Assembly (NCBI GenBank): GCA_029862165.1
Contig: JAOTXU010000015.1
Location: 18,427-82,426 of the forward strand
DNA length: 64,000 nucleotides
Reading direction: 5' to 3'
Source of the DNA: Gammaproteobacteria bacterium
Lineage (GTDB): Bacteria; Pseudomonadota; Gammaproteobacteria; Steroidobacterales; JABDKV01
Positions 23,917 through 32,944 of this stretch are shown in pieces (position 1 is the first letter of the stretch; each line of letters opens with the position of its first letter). A program made the position numbers and the translations under genes. Below the pieces are notes generated by a model, which made no database searches, had not been told where the DNA came from, and saw only the letters and a program-made list of their open reading frames with translations.

Positions 23917-25241
23917 CAGGCGTCCCTCCGTAGCGGCGTAAGTGTTTCCTTGGTTTCGTAGATCGAAATACAGGGCACCCACTTGACGAATATTAGGAAC
24001 AGGGTGGCAAAGATGGCAAACGAGCCGATGGTGATCGATATCTCAACCAGGCTTGGTACATAAAAACCAAAAGCATCCGGCAGAAACTTGCGCGGCAAGG
24101 CGGTTGCCACAATGATAAAGCGTTCAGTCAACATGCCGATATTGATCAGAATCGAAAGAATCAGCATCTTGTTCCATGACTTGCGTATCTTGTTGGAGAA
24201 CATCAGCAATGGCGCCACAGCACAGAAAAGTATCATCTCCCAATAAAGTGGGGCGTAGAACCCCGTTAGCCGAAACTTGAGCCACTCGCCTTCAAAAGAC
24301 GTACCGCCATACCATGCGTTAAACAACTCCATGATGTTGATGTAAGACCAGATTAACGACAATACCAGCAACAACTTGCCAAGATTATCAACGTGTATCT
24401 CGCGTATGTATTTTTCGTAGCCAAAGGCTTTACGTAGTACATACATCACGGTCACGATGCCGGCTGTTCCGGAATAGATCGCTCCGCACACAAAATACGG
24501 CGCAAATATCGTGTGATGTAGGCCCGGAACAACCGACAGCGCAAAATCCCAAGATACGATGCTATGTACCGACACAGCCAGCGGAATCACAAGCACAGCG
24601 AAAAAAGTATAGGCCCAATTCAGGGTGTGCCACTGATGCTCGGTACCGCGCCAGCCAAAAGAGAAGATCGTATAGAGCCGGCGACGCATACCGGTGCTGT
24701 TGTCACGCACTGCGGCAAAATCCGGTACAGAACCCATGTAGATGAAAATCGAGCTAGCAGTGAGATACGTCGTTATCGCCATCACATCAAACATGAGCGG
24801 CGATCTGAAATTTGGCCACAGCCCCATTGCGTTAGGGACCGGGAAGCTCCAATGCACAAACCAAACGCGACCAACATGCACCATCACAAACATAGCGGCG
24901 GTCATCAGCGAGAATAGTGTCATCGCCTCGGCGCTGCGATAAATCGTTTTGCGCCAGGAACTTTGGGTGATATGCAGGACTGCCGACAACAATGTGCCGG
25001 AGTGACTGAGGCCGATCCAAAAAATAAAATTGGACAGATACGTGCCCCACATGGCATTCCTGTTCATACCAGCGGCACCGACACCGACATTCCACTGATA
25101 GAACCAAGGCAGGAAGAACATCACGACCGCGATGGTCACAGTGGTGCCTAGCAGCCACCAATACTTGGGTGTCGTGACCATCATGGACCTCAAGACGTCC
25201 TTGTTTACGTCACCCCACGCAGGTTCCTGGTACTCAGCCAT
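23916..25241 (-). CDS. actC: Alternative complex III subunit ActC (NrfD-like quinol-binding protein)
   Basis: Polytopic membrane protein (441 residues, about ten helices) of the NrfD/PsrC family. The segment SNFIFWIGLSHSGTLLSAVLH near residue 70 and the WSYINIMELFNAWYGG region are diagnostic for ActC. It oxidises quinol near the periplasmic face and passes electrons to the Fe-S subunit. The start overlaps the actB2 stop by 8 bases. Complete and of family length. Confidence 0.95.
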   Translation of the reverse strand: MAEYQEPAWGDVNKDVLRSMMVTTPKYWWLLGTTVTIAVVMFFLPWFYQWNVGVGAAGMNRNAMWGTYLSNFIFWIGLSHSGTLLSAVLHITQSSWRKTIYRSAEAMTLFSLMTAAMFVMVHVGRVWFVHWSFPVPNAMGLWPNFRSPLMFDVMAITTYLTASSIFIYMGSVPDFAAVRDNSTGMRRRLYTIFSFGWRGTEHQWHTLNWAYTFFAVLVIPLAVSVHSIVSWDFALSVVPGLHHTIFAPYFVCGAIYSGTAGIVTVMYVLRKAFGYEKYIREIHVDNLGKLLLVLSLIWSYINIMELFNAWYGGTSFEGEWLKFRLTGFYAPLYWEMILFCAVAPLLMFSNKIRKSWNKMLILSILINIGMLTERFIIVATALPRKFLPDAFGFYVPSLVEISITIGSFAIFATLFLIFVKWVPCISIYETKETLTPLRRDA

Positions 25242-26016
25242 GCTGCTCGACCTTGCTTAAATAGACGATCGAAGGCGTGGTATTGAGTTTCTCCAGTACC
25301 CGATAATTTCTCTTGTCCTCGGCTGCCTTTGACACCGCACTATCGGGGTCATTGAAGTCGCCGAATACGATTGCCTCGGTGGGACAAGCCTGCACACATG
25401 CCGGAGAAATCTCACCGTCGCGCACACGCTGGTCGCCACCGCGGTCCTTGGCGTGATCCTTGGCCTGACGTATGCGTTGGATACAAAACGTGCATTTTTC
25501 CATGACGCCTTTTTCGCGAACGGAAACGTCCGGATTGAGCTGTTGCTCAAGTGGTTCATCCCATTTGAAGGTATACCAGTTGAAGTACCGCACTTCGTAG
25601 GGACAGTAAACCGCGCAAGTGCGTGTACCGATGCAGCGGTTATAAATCTGCGTGTTGAGTCCGTCCTGATTGTGATAGGTCGCAAATACGGGGCACGCCA
25701 TTTCGCAAGGTGCCTGGTCGCATTGCTGGCAAAGCATCGGCATGAAGGTTACTTTGGCGTCCGGGTACTCACCCTGCCAGTAACGCTCAATTCGTATCCA
25801 CTTTATTTCCCGGTTCAGTGCAAACTGCTTCTCACCGACAATGGGAAGATTGTTTTCGGCCTGGCAAGCAACTACGCACGCCTCACAACCACTGCAACGG
25901 TCCAGATCGATCACCATTCCCCAGTGATAGTCGAACTTCCCGGGATAGCCGGGTTCCCGAAATTTCTTCCATTTTTCGACGATTCCCGCCATCTGTTGCT
26001 CCGTTTCTTTAGCCAT
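25234..26016 (-). CDS. actB2: Alternative complex III Fe-S subunit (ActB C-terminal half)
   Basis: Ferredoxin-like subunit of 260 residues from the ATG at 26016. Cysteine groups are CSGCEACVVAC, CQQCDQAPCEMACP, CIGTRTCAVYCP and CTFCIQRI...ACVQACP. The third group has Thr where the second Cys of a four-Cys set is expected, which predicts one [3Fe-4S] cluster beside three [4Fe-4S], exactly the complement described for alternative complex III. In described complexes this part is fused to the MopB domain as one ActB; here it is a separate gene overlapping the upstream gene by 8 bases. It lacks its own signal and is probably exported with its partner. Confidence 0.93.
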   Translation of the reverse strand: MAKETEQQMAGIVEKWKKFREPGYPGKFDYHWGMVIDLDRCSGCEACVVACQAENNLPIVGEKQFALNREIKWIRIERYWQGEYPDAKVTFMPMLCQQCDQAPCEMACPVFATYHNQDGLNTQIYNRCIGTRTCAVYCPYEVRYFNWYTFKWDEPLEQQLNPDVSVREKGVMEKCTFCIQRIRQAKDHAKDRGGDQRVRDGEISPACVQACPTEAIVFGDFNDPDSAVSKAAEDKRNYRVLEKLNTTPSIVYLSKVEQHG

Positions 26017-28219
26017 GATCGTCGTCGCTTTCGTGTCGGGTCTTGCCGCCCTCACCATAAGGACCGAGTATTGAGCGACCCAATTCCCGTGGTGTCCCGG
26101 AATTACGGATAAGCGCCACCCGCTCACCTACGGACTTGATACTGACCGTAGTCGCACACCAGGCCAATGCGCCACTGTCACGATCTACGGTGTCATTCAG
26201 TATTGCCAACGGGTTGGCGCCACGCTTACTCGCGTAGCGGCCGTAATGCTGATGCCCCTGACCTATCGGCATCGCCACCACGTCCGGTCGTACGGCCGGG
26301 TAAATAATTACCGGCGCACGCAGACTGCCGCTGGCGGAACTAACTTCTACGACATCACCATCTTTCAACTTCATCTCTTTGGCTGTTGCCGGATTGAGTT
26401 CGATCCAGCTGTTGTAAACAACACCCGTCAGTGGATCGGGTAACTCCTGTTGCCATGGGAGATTGGCGCCACGTCCGTCGGCAAAGATTGGGCTGATATA
26501 CGGCTGAAAGTGGAACGAAAACTCGCCATCGGGAATGACGGGTGTGCCAGGATCGATTACACCCGATGTTACAGCCAAAGCCGGGCCTTTTCGTTCTTCG
26601 GCCCAGACGCCTGCCTGCAACACACTGTTCCAGAATTCCTCAAAATTCATTCCATCGAGAGATCCCGCACGCGCATCGTATATTTTCCGCCACTGTGCGC
26701 GTAAGAAGTCATAAGTAGTGTCCCACGGCAACGTAGTGGCAACGTTGTTATCCAGCCGGCGACCCAGTTCAATAATAATGTCACCGAGTGCGCGGGTATC
26801 GTGGACCGGTGCGACGACCGGCTGTGCGATTGAGGCCGTGCTCAAACCAACACCCGGTTGTGGCGCATCATCACCCCAACTCTCCAACGCAGAATGCGGT
26901 GTGAGAATAATGTCGGCCATCGCAGAAGTGTCATCCACAAACGGTGATATTGCCGTAACAAACGGCACCGACTCGATCGCGGCGCGCAAACCGAACTGAT
27001 CCGGTACGCTAAACACCGGATTGGTGTCGGCAATTATCAAAGCGTCAATGCTGCCCGCACTCATATCGGCAATCAGTTTTCGTATGTCGGCAAAACCGGC
27101 ACGCCGGTTCGTCGCACTCGCGCCGATAACCGGACTTGGATTGGCGACCAGCGCTCCGCCACCCACTGCATTCAGCACATTCACGGCAACAGCGTTTGCC
27201 GTTCCGTTACTGGAGTGCGTAGCCGGGCCACCGGCTATCGCCAGGGGCTTGTCTGCAGTGGTAAACGCAACCGCCAACTCTTCGATAGTCTCAGCCGTCA
27301 ATCCGCTGGCACTGGCCGCACGCGCGACGGTGTAAGCAGACAGACCACCGCTGCCACCAGCAATTTTGTTGGCGATGGCCAGCGCGATGAGGCCTTCACT
27401 ACCCGGCCTGGCTGGCAGCCATTTGTCTGCATTGGCGCCACTGAGTGACATGCGTGCCTCGACTTGAACGACATCCCCACGTTTGCGTCCTGCACCCTGA
27501 CGCAGGTTGCCGTAAGCCATCCCGTGATGGACAGGCGACAGCCAATGCGACAGATAGTCAGCACCAAAGGACAACAGAAAATCCGCGTTGGCGATATCAT
27601 AGTAAGGCAATTCTTCACGCCCATACGTCGTCTTGTTTGCAGCCAAGAGGCTCTCGGGACTGCTAAAGTCGTATTGTAGATAGCGCTCCGAACCCAAACC
27701 CCGCATGAAAATTTCCAACAGGTCGTGCATGTGACCCTGCACGGTACCGGTCAGCACAGCGATGCGTTCGCCTTTTCCAGCGCGACGCAACGAAGCCAAT
27801 CTTTCGGCGACGGACGTATAGGCCTGCTCCCAACTGATCGGAGCAAACGAACCAGAGCCACGATCACCGCGGCGTTGCTGTGGTGTCCGCAGTCGATCCG
27901 GGTGGTAAAGCACATTCAGTCCCGACTGGCCAAGCGCGCAACTGCGTCCCTGGCTAACAGGATGCATGGCATTGCCCTCGATCTTTTTCGCCCGGCCCTC
28001 ACGAATGCGTACTTGGATTCCGCAACCCGCATTGCATTGACGGCAAACTGTCTTGTACCAAGTGGCAATGCCCGGTGCGTAATCCTCGGGTGTGGCAACG
28101 TAGGGTATGTATTGTTCGCGTCGATCCCGGCTGCTCTCCTTGACCAGAAAGCCCGCGCCGGCACCCGCAGTCCCGGCGCCAACGAGTTTGAGAAAATCTC
28201 TCCGGTCTATCGCCGACAT
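26009..28219 (-). CDS. actB1: Alternative complex III molybdopterin-oxidoreductase-like subunit (ActB N-terminal half)
   Basis: A 736-residue protein of the MopB superfamily. The N-terminus has a twin-arginine signal (RRDFLKLVGAGTAGAGAGF). Residues about 58-95 contain CRQCNAGCGIQVRI and a downstream SCALGQ, which is a CxxCxxxC...C cluster site typical of true bis-MGD enzymes. The middle domain contains ADFLLSFGADYLSHWLSPV and the C-terminal domain ends with a DPTLTG-like beta barrel (LKDGDVVEVSSASG). Role: electron-transfer scaffold on the periplasmic side of the complex. It starts 18 bases after actA. No evidence decides whether a molybdenum cofactor is bound. Confidence 0.92.
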   Translation of the reverse strand: MSAIDRRDFLKLVGAGTAGAGAGFLVKESSRDRREQYIPYVATPEDYAPGIATWYKTVCRQCNAGCGIQVRIREGRAKKIEGNAMHPVSQGRSCALGQSGLNVLYHPDRLRTPQQRRGDRGSGSFAPISWEQAYTSVAERLASLRRAGKGERIAVLTGTVQGHMHDLLEIFMRGLGSERYLQYDFSSPESLLAANKTTYGREELPYYDIANADFLLSFGADYLSHWLSPVHHGMAYGNLRQGAGRKRGDVVQVEARMSLSGANADKWLPARPGSEGLIALAIANKIAGGSGGLSAYTVARAASASGLTAETIEELAVAFTTADKPLAIAGGPATHSSNGTANAVAVNVLNAVGGGALVANPSPVIGASATNRRAGFADIRKLIADMSAGSIDALIIADTNPVFSVPDQFGLRAAIESVPFVTAISPFVDDTSAMADIILTPHSALESWGDDAPQPGVGLSTASIAQPVVAPVHDTRALGDIIIELGRRLDNNVATTLPWDTTYDFLRAQWRKIYDARAGSLDGMNFEEFWNSVLQAGVWAEERKGPALAVTSGVIDPGTPVIPDGEFSFHFQPYISPIFADGRGANLPWQQELPDPLTGVVYNSWIELNPATAKEMKLKDGDVVEVSSASGSLRAPVIIYPAVRPDVVAMPIGQGHQHYGRYASKRGANPLAILNDTVDRDSGALAWCATTVSIKSVGERVALIRNSGTPRELGRSILGPYGEGGKTRHESDDDHG

Positions 28220-28237
28220 GTCAGTTTGCGTCCCATT

Positions 28238-28789
28238 TCATTTGTGACAGGTCCAGCAATCCCGCCCATTCTCAACTTCACGCGTTTTGTGGCAATCAAG
28301 ACACCACTGCATTTTTAACGGCGATACTTTCTCGACGCGATCCATTTCCTGCACATCACCGTGACAGCTCTGACACTCAACTTCTGCCTGTATATGCCGC
28401 TTGTGCGGAAAATAAACAAAGTCCGGCAGGTCATACACTTTGACCCAAGGTATCGGCTCACTGCGCTCCCAATAACCACGCACCTTTAATATCTCAGGGC
28501 TTTCCCAAACTCCGGGCATCGCCCGATGACAATTCATGCACTTATTAACACTGGGTACGCCGGCATTGATTGAGGTCGCCGCATGCACATGACAATGCAT
28601 GCACGGAATTTCGTTTTCCGCCGCATGAATGCGATGACTAAATTCGATAGGCTGAACGGGCGCGTCGTCACTATAGAAATTCGCGTTGACCAGGTGACCG
28701 ACGGTAAAACCGACTATCACAGCCAGTACAATCAACGCGTGTTTCTTAAAGGTCCGCAGAGCCGCGAGAACCGATACGGACATCCCCAT
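28238..28789 (-). CDS. actA: Alternative complex III pentaheme cytochrome c subunit ActA
   Basis: A 183-residue membrane-anchored pentaheme cytochrome. An N-terminal transmembrane helix (ALIVLAVIVGFTVGHLV) is followed by five heme motifs: CMHCH, CMNCH, CQSCH, CLDCH and CWTCH. Extra His residues supply distal ligands. ActA takes electrons from the Fe-S subunit and passes them to ActE or a soluble cytochrome. It is the first gene of the act operon; the 84 bases upstream to the preceding gene must hold the promoter, unless transcription reads through from cytochrome c4. Confidence 0.95.
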   Translation of the reverse strand: MGMSVSVLAALRTFKKHALIVLAVIVGFTVGHLVNANFYSDDAPVQPIEFSHRIHAAENEIPCMHCHVHAATSINAGVPSVNKCMNCHRAMPGVWESPEILKVRGYWERSEPIPWVKVYDLPDFVYFPHKRHIQAEVECQSCHGDVQEMDRVEKVSPLKMQWCLDCHKTREVENGRDCWTCHK

Positions 28790-28873
28790 ACCTTTCGTTT
28801 TGCTGCGATGCAGTGTCCGGGCGCATGTTGCCTTCTTTAAGACCGCGCTGTCATGTTGCGCCGCGGCGACGCT

Positions 28874-29278
28874 TTAGCTTGAGGCAGAGACCTCGCGCGA
28901 ATCACTGAGGTACAGGTTAGGTCCGAAAATCTCGGTTCCACGAACTTTAAAACGACTGCGATATCGTCCTGCTGCCGGAAACACCACGTTTTCCAATGGC
29001 AATACGAGATTTGTATGCGCTGGTGCGCGACCGGGGCCGGCATCCGTCACCACAGTGTGGCCCTGGACTGTAAAGACAGAATGCCCATCGGGGTCGAGCA
29101 GATCGACAATAAAGTCCTGATTGCCGGCATCGCCAGACTGCCATTCGATGATGCCGCACAATACCAGCCGCTCCTGACGGGCCGGAAAGCCCTCGGCTGT
29201 CAGCTCGTAATAGATGCCGTGAATGTGCAGCTTGCCGTCAGGCGTGGCCGCGTCGTCGCAAAAAAAAGCCTGAAGCAC
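28874..29278 (-). CDS. DUF6941-like protein
   Basis: A 134-residue protein, predicted beta-sandwich. It starts MLQAFFCDDAATPDGKLHIHG and continues with alternating beta strands up to RSRFKVRGTEIFGPNLYLS. The opening matches my recollection of DUF6941-type proteins (about 130 residues, start L-x-x-F-x-x-D-D), but this is a tentative assignment. No signal peptide, so cytoplasmic. It directly follows the cytochrome c4 stop, between that gene and actA on the same strand, so it may be cotranscribed with them. Confidence 0.6.
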   Translation of the reverse strand: MLQAFFCDDAATPDGKLHIHGIYYELTAEGFPARQERLVLCGIIEWQSGDAGNQDFIVDLLDPDGHSVFTVQGHTVVTDAGPGRAPAHTNLVLPLENVVFPAAGRYRSRFKVRGTEIFGPNLYLSDSREVSASS

Positions 29279-29890
29279 TCAGTCCAGTGTAGCGATATAG
29301 GCTGTTACGTCACGTACGGCTTCGTCGGTTGCGAGCATCATGGCCATCGGCCGCATTTGCATGCCCAGCCCGTCTTTGGGATCGGTGCCTCGCACTCCAC
29401 TTTTGTAGGCCTGAAGCTGACGCTCCACATACCAATCGGCCTGACCAGCCAGTGGTGGCGTTTTCAATGCCTCATTGCCCGAGCCATCTGCTGCGTGGCA
29501 GGCGGCACAAGTTGCATATGCGGCCTTACCTTTTTCGACGTCCCCTTTTACGGTCGCCTCAGGCTTTGGTGCTTCGAGTGTCGCAACATAGGCAGCAATA
29601 TTATCGACGGCCGCATCGTCGGTCAGCGTCATCGCCATCGGACGCATCTGCGTACCGTATTGGTCCTTGGCGTTAGTGCCACGGAGTCCCGATTTGAAAT
29701 TTTGTAACTGCAATACCGAGTACCAGGCGGGCATGCCGGCAATACGCGGTGCGTTGAGGTCGTTGTTACCCTCGCCGTTTGCACCGTGACAAGCAGCACA
29801 TACTTCATAGGCTTTCTCGACGTCATTGGCGCCGGCAACACCGCTCAGCGCTACGGCAAAAATGCCAATTAAGATGGTTGTCTTGGTCAC
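29279..29890 (-). CDS. Di-heme cytochrome c4
   Basis: Periplasmic electron carrier of about 203 residues made of two class I cytochrome c domains. Both hemes are CAACH (CAACHGANGEGN and CAACHAADGSGN), each followed by a distal methionine in MRPMAM. The start is GTG at 29890 (MTKTTILIGIFAVALSG), with GGAGAG nine bases upstream; the open frame extends further to 29974 without family similarity. It is a plausible electron acceptor of the Act complex next door and donor to a terminal oxidase that is not in this window. Confidence 0.93.
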   Translation of the reverse strand: MTKTTILIGIFAVALSGVAGANDVEKAYEVCAACHGANGEGNNDLNAPRIAGMPAWYSVLQLQNFKSGLRGTNAKDQYGTQMRPMAMTLTDDAAVDNIAAYVATLEAPKPEATVKGDVEKGKAAYATCAACHAADGSGNEALKTPPLAGQADWYVERQLQAYKSGVRGTDPKDGLGMQMRPMAMMLATDEAVRDVTAYIATLD

Positions 29891-29921
29891 AGAACTCTCC
29901 GGTTGTTTTGTTACAAAAAGT

Positions 29922-30374
29922 TTAGGCATCGCCGGGCCAGTCAATTGTGTCGAACCGACTGATTTCCTCGCCACGTGCCAGCATCTTTATAGCATCAACG
30001 ATATTGCGTGCATACCACTCAACTACATGATCTGACATTTGTTTAATCTTTTCCGGCACCGGATCCGGCCCAAAAGGCTCGATTGCCAATATCGGCTTAC
30101 CGTGTCGTTTGGCCGTCGCGAGCTGCAAATCGATCATATCCGGATCCTGCAGGTATTGGGTGCACAAGACGATGACCACTTCCGCTGCCTGAATCTGGTC
30201 GAGCAACGCGTCCCGAGCCGCGAGCGGATCGTCGGCCGGCTGTGCGTCCGGTTTGCTGTGATTGACATAATAGAAGTTCTCTACATCCCCGAGGTAATCG
30301 AACAGCCGCAGATATTCGTCGTCGTTCTGCCATAGGTGGGTCGCATATAAATTGATGGTTTCTTCGTCGGCCAC
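29922..30374 (-). CDS. TIR-like (ThsB/MTH538-type) domain protein
   Basis: A 150-residue single-domain protein. The beginning NLYATHLWQNDDEYLRLFDYLGD, then FYYVNHSKPD, AAEVVIVLCTQYLQDPDMIDLQLATAKRHGKPILAIEPFG is the pattern of the TIR-like ThsB/MTH538 family. In Thoeris defence such proteins make a cyclic-ADP-ribose-type signal that activates the NADase ThsA; no ThsA-like gene lies nearby here. Orphan members also occur. It is separated by 31 bases from the cytochrome c4 start and could be cotranscribed. Confidence 0.75.
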   Translation of the reverse strand: MADEETINLYATHLWQNDDEYLRLFDYLGDVENFYYVNHSKPDAQPADDPLAARDALLDQIQAAEVVIVLCTQYLQDPDMIDLQLATAKRHGKPILAIEPFGPDPVPEKIKQMSDHVVEWYARNIVDAIKMLARGEEISRFDTIDWPGDA

Positions 30375-30493
30375 AGTTTTTCTCCTGGCAAGCCCCTATT
30401 CTAACGCACCTGTGTCCAATTCCGCGGAACGGGTCGGTGGAGCCGCCCTAGCCACCTCCCGTATACTGTACGGCTACCGCACGAGGCCAAGAA

Positions 30494-32011
30494 ATGCTGC
30501 AATCGAAAAACGTGGAACCTGTAACGAACGATCCCATGGCCATGCTTGCCGTGATCCGGAAACTGTCACCCGGAAGCCGCACTGTGGGTTTGCCCGATCC
30601 AGTCATCGAGCGCTTTCTCCAGAAGGACCCGGCGTTGCGGCAGGCAATCAGCGACGCTTCTGAGGCACATCGGTTGATGCAGGTCGAATATCCAAACCTG
30701 CTGGCCGGCGATGAACAAGCACTGGCGGCCACCCTCCAGTCCGGTCTGATCAATTTCTACGCTGCCGACGCGGTTAATCCGTATATCGCCATCGCCGCCC
30801 ACGGACCCTGGGTCGTTACCCTGGCCGGCGCCGTGGTGCACGACTCCGGTGGCTATGGAATGTTGGGTCTCGGGCACTCGCCGCAGGTTGTGCTGGACGC
30901 GATGAATCAACATCAAGTCATGGCCAATGTCATGACACCCAGTCTGTCTCACCAGCGTTTTGTCCAGGCGCTACGCAAGGAAGTCGGCCAGACGCGTGGC
31001 GGCTGCCCGTTTGATGGTTTCATGTGCCTCAATAGCGGATCAGAGTCCATGACGGTCGCGCTGCGACTGGCCGATGTCAACGCAAAGCTGCAAACCGATC
31101 CGAATGGTCGCCATCGGGGCAAACCGATCCGACGGGTCGCACTGGAAAAGAGCTTTCACGGACGGACCGATCGACCGGCCAGCTACTCGGATTCGACGCT
31201 GGGCAATTACGTGTCAAACCTTGCCAGTTTCAGCGAAAAATCCGGGCCGATAACAGTCGAACCGAACAATATCGTCCAGCTAACAGAAGTTTTTGCAATG
31301 GCCGAACAGCAAGGCTTTTTTGTCGAAGCACTATGCCTGGAACCGGTCATGGGAGAGGGCAATCCGGGTCTGGCGATCACCCGCGATTTTTACGACACGG
31401 CCCGTCGTCTCACGCTGGAACATGGATCGATGCTGGTCATCGACTCCATCCAGGCAGGCTTGAGGGCACACGGATACCTTTCGATCGTTGACTACCCGGG
31501 TTTCTCCGACTGCACACCACCGGACATGGAAACCTATTCCAAAGCACTCAACGCGGGTCAATTCCCGCTGTCGGTGCTTGCGCTGTCCGAGCGGGCCGTG
31601 GGCATTTATCGCCCTGGTATATACGGCAATACCATGACCACCAATCCGCGGGCCCTAGACGTGGCCTGCGCCGTACTGGGATCGCTAGACGACGATCTAC
31701 GCAATAATATTCGCGAACGAGGAGCGGAGTTTGTCGCGGGTCTGGAATCGCTGGCCACCGAGCTCGACGATACGATTACCGGTGTTCAGGGAACCGGTCT
31801 GCTGCTTAGTTGCGAGCTTAACGATCAGCGCTACCGTTGTTACGGCACGGGCAGCACAGAAGAATACATGCGCATGCACGGCATTGGCGTGGTACATGGC
31901 GGCAAGCGGTCTTTACGGTTCACGCCGCCGTTTTCGATCAGTTCAGCCGAAATTAACATGGTGCTCGTGGCTTTGCGCCAGGCCCTGAAAAACGGTCCAA
32001 AACTGGCCTGA
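30494..32011 (+). CDS. PLP-dependent class III aminotransferase-like protein
   Basis: A 505-residue fold-type I PLP enzyme. Visible are the phosphate-binding LNSGSESMTVALRLAD (near residue 178), EKSFHGRTD, EPVMGEGNPG, the ring-stacking VIDSIQAGLRAHGYL, the Schiff-base lysine region YSKALNAGQFPLSV and a late NTMTTNPRALDV that matches the phosphate-contact Thr. The conserved D-E-V/I-Q motif has Ser for Glu (DSIQ). I place it with class III aminotransferases such as the lysine 6-transaminase relatives; the substrate is not known. About 120 bases divergent from the TIR-like gene, with a TATACT -10-like box at 30462-30467. Confidence 0.8.
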   Translation: MLQSKNVEPVTNDPMAMLAVIRKLSPGSRTVGLPDPVIERFLQKDPALRQAISDASEAHRLMQVEYPNLLAGDEQALAATLQSGLINFYAADAVNPYIAIAAHGPWVVTLAGAVVHDSGGYGMLGLGHSPQVVLDAMNQHQVMANVMTPSLSHQRFVQALRKEVGQTRGGCPFDGFMCLNSGSESMTVALRLADVNAKLQTDPNGRHRGKPIRRVALEKSFHGRTDRPASYSDSTLGNYVSNLASFSEKSGPITVEPNNIVQLTEVFAMAEQQGFFVEALCLEPVMGEGNPGLAITRDFYDTARRLTLEHGSMLVIDSIQAGLRAHGYLSIVDYPGFSDCTPPDMETYSKALNAGQFPLSVLALSERAVGIYRPGIYGNTMTTNPRALDVACAVLGSLDDDLRNNIRERGAEFVAGLESLATELDDTITGVQGTGLLLSCELNDQRYRCYGTGSTEEYMRMHGIGVVHGGKRSLRFTPPFSISSAEINMVLVALRQALKNGPKLA

Positions 32012-32236
32012 CGGGCGCTCGGCCCGTGAATATGCGGCCTGGATTATGTGAAATGGCCCGCCGACCCTAAACGATATCAATTACCTAGGAAACAAGCAGT
32101 TTTTGACATTTGCGCCAGCCGCAGTGGGCACCTACACTGGTAGGCGTGTACTGGATCAAAATCCAGACGTGGGGTTGGTGGTTTTAACGCCATTTATTAC
32201 CAAAATAAAACCGATAAAATAACTAGGAATAAAACA

Positions 32237-32809
32237 ATGAAAGCCTTTATTTTTCGTGCTACGGCAATACTACTGCTGTCATCTTTTGCGATCAGCGCCA
32301 ATGCGGCCACAGTGACGGGTAACTGGCTCGTCGCCGATGCCTGGTCCCTCATCCACGACAGCGCAACGCCGAGCGCGTCAAGTCCCGGTGACTTTCTGCG
32401 TTGGGGTACGGGCGAGACTATTTCGCTCGACCTGACCGGAACGACGCTGACGGCGATCGGCACGCCGAGCTACACCCTGGGAAGCACCAACGGCGCTTCA
32501 GCTACATTTACGGTACAGGACCTTTTGCTGGATCTTAGCGGGCCCAGCGGTACGCTGGCTTACAGTTTGGACGTCACCGGCGGACCCCTTGATGGTTGTT
32601 CCCCTTGCGTGGGCACCCTTACGTTTGCCGCGGAAACCTTCGGTGGTCCGTTTAACTCATTTGCCAACAACGAACTGTTCCTGTGGGGTGGTGACACCGA
32701 AAACGCCCTCGGTATCGATATCGGCATTCAGGTGGTTCCGATCCCGGCACCGCTGCTGCTCTTTGCATCCGGTCTTTTTGGTCTGGGCTTCATGCGCCGA
32801 CGCGGCTAG
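32237..32809 (+). CDS. PEP-CTERM-type (VPxPA) exported protein
   Basis: A 190-residue secreted protein. A signal peptide (AILLLSSFAISANA) is followed by a beta-rich region, and the C-terminus reads VPIPAPLLLFASGLFGLGFM followed by RRRG, a sorting signal of the PEP-CTERM/VPxPA class cleaved by an exosortase. Such proteins go to the cell surface or an extracellular matrix. No exosortase is in this window. The 225-base gap upstream (32012-32236) has an AT-rich leader with no gene; it is followed by an intrinsic terminator. Confidence 0.85.
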   Translation: MKAFIFRATAILLLSSFAISANAATVTGNWLVADAWSLIHDSATPSASSPGDFLRWGTGETISLDLTGTTLTAIGTPSYTLGSTNGASATFTVQDLLLDLSGPSGTLAYSLDVTGGPLDGCSPCVGTLTFAAETFGGPFNSFANNELFLWGGDTENALGIDIGIQVVPIPAPLLLFASGLFGLGFMRRRG

Positions 32810-32828
32810 GGTCTTAAGTTAAATACAC

Positions 32829-32861
32829 AAAAAGCCGCATCCGACAGGATGCGGCTTTTTT
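32829..32861 (+). terminator. Intrinsic terminator after the PEP-CTERM gene
   Basis: AAAAAGCCGCATCC-GACA-GGATGCGGCTTTTTT, a 14-bp stem with a T-tail, 19 bases beyond the stop codon. It isolates the PEP-CTERM gene from the riboswitch-controlled unit downstream. Confidence 0.93.
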
Positions 32862-32944
32862 CTTTTCCGGGCCCGATTGTGTGATTACCATCAACGCCCA
32901 AACCGGGTCATTCCTGTATAAATAAAGCTCATCGTGTCGTCAGA

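Noticed and set aside
29922..30374. Complete Thoeris defence system
   Set aside because: No ThsA-like Sir2/SLOG effector gene is adjacent on either strand.
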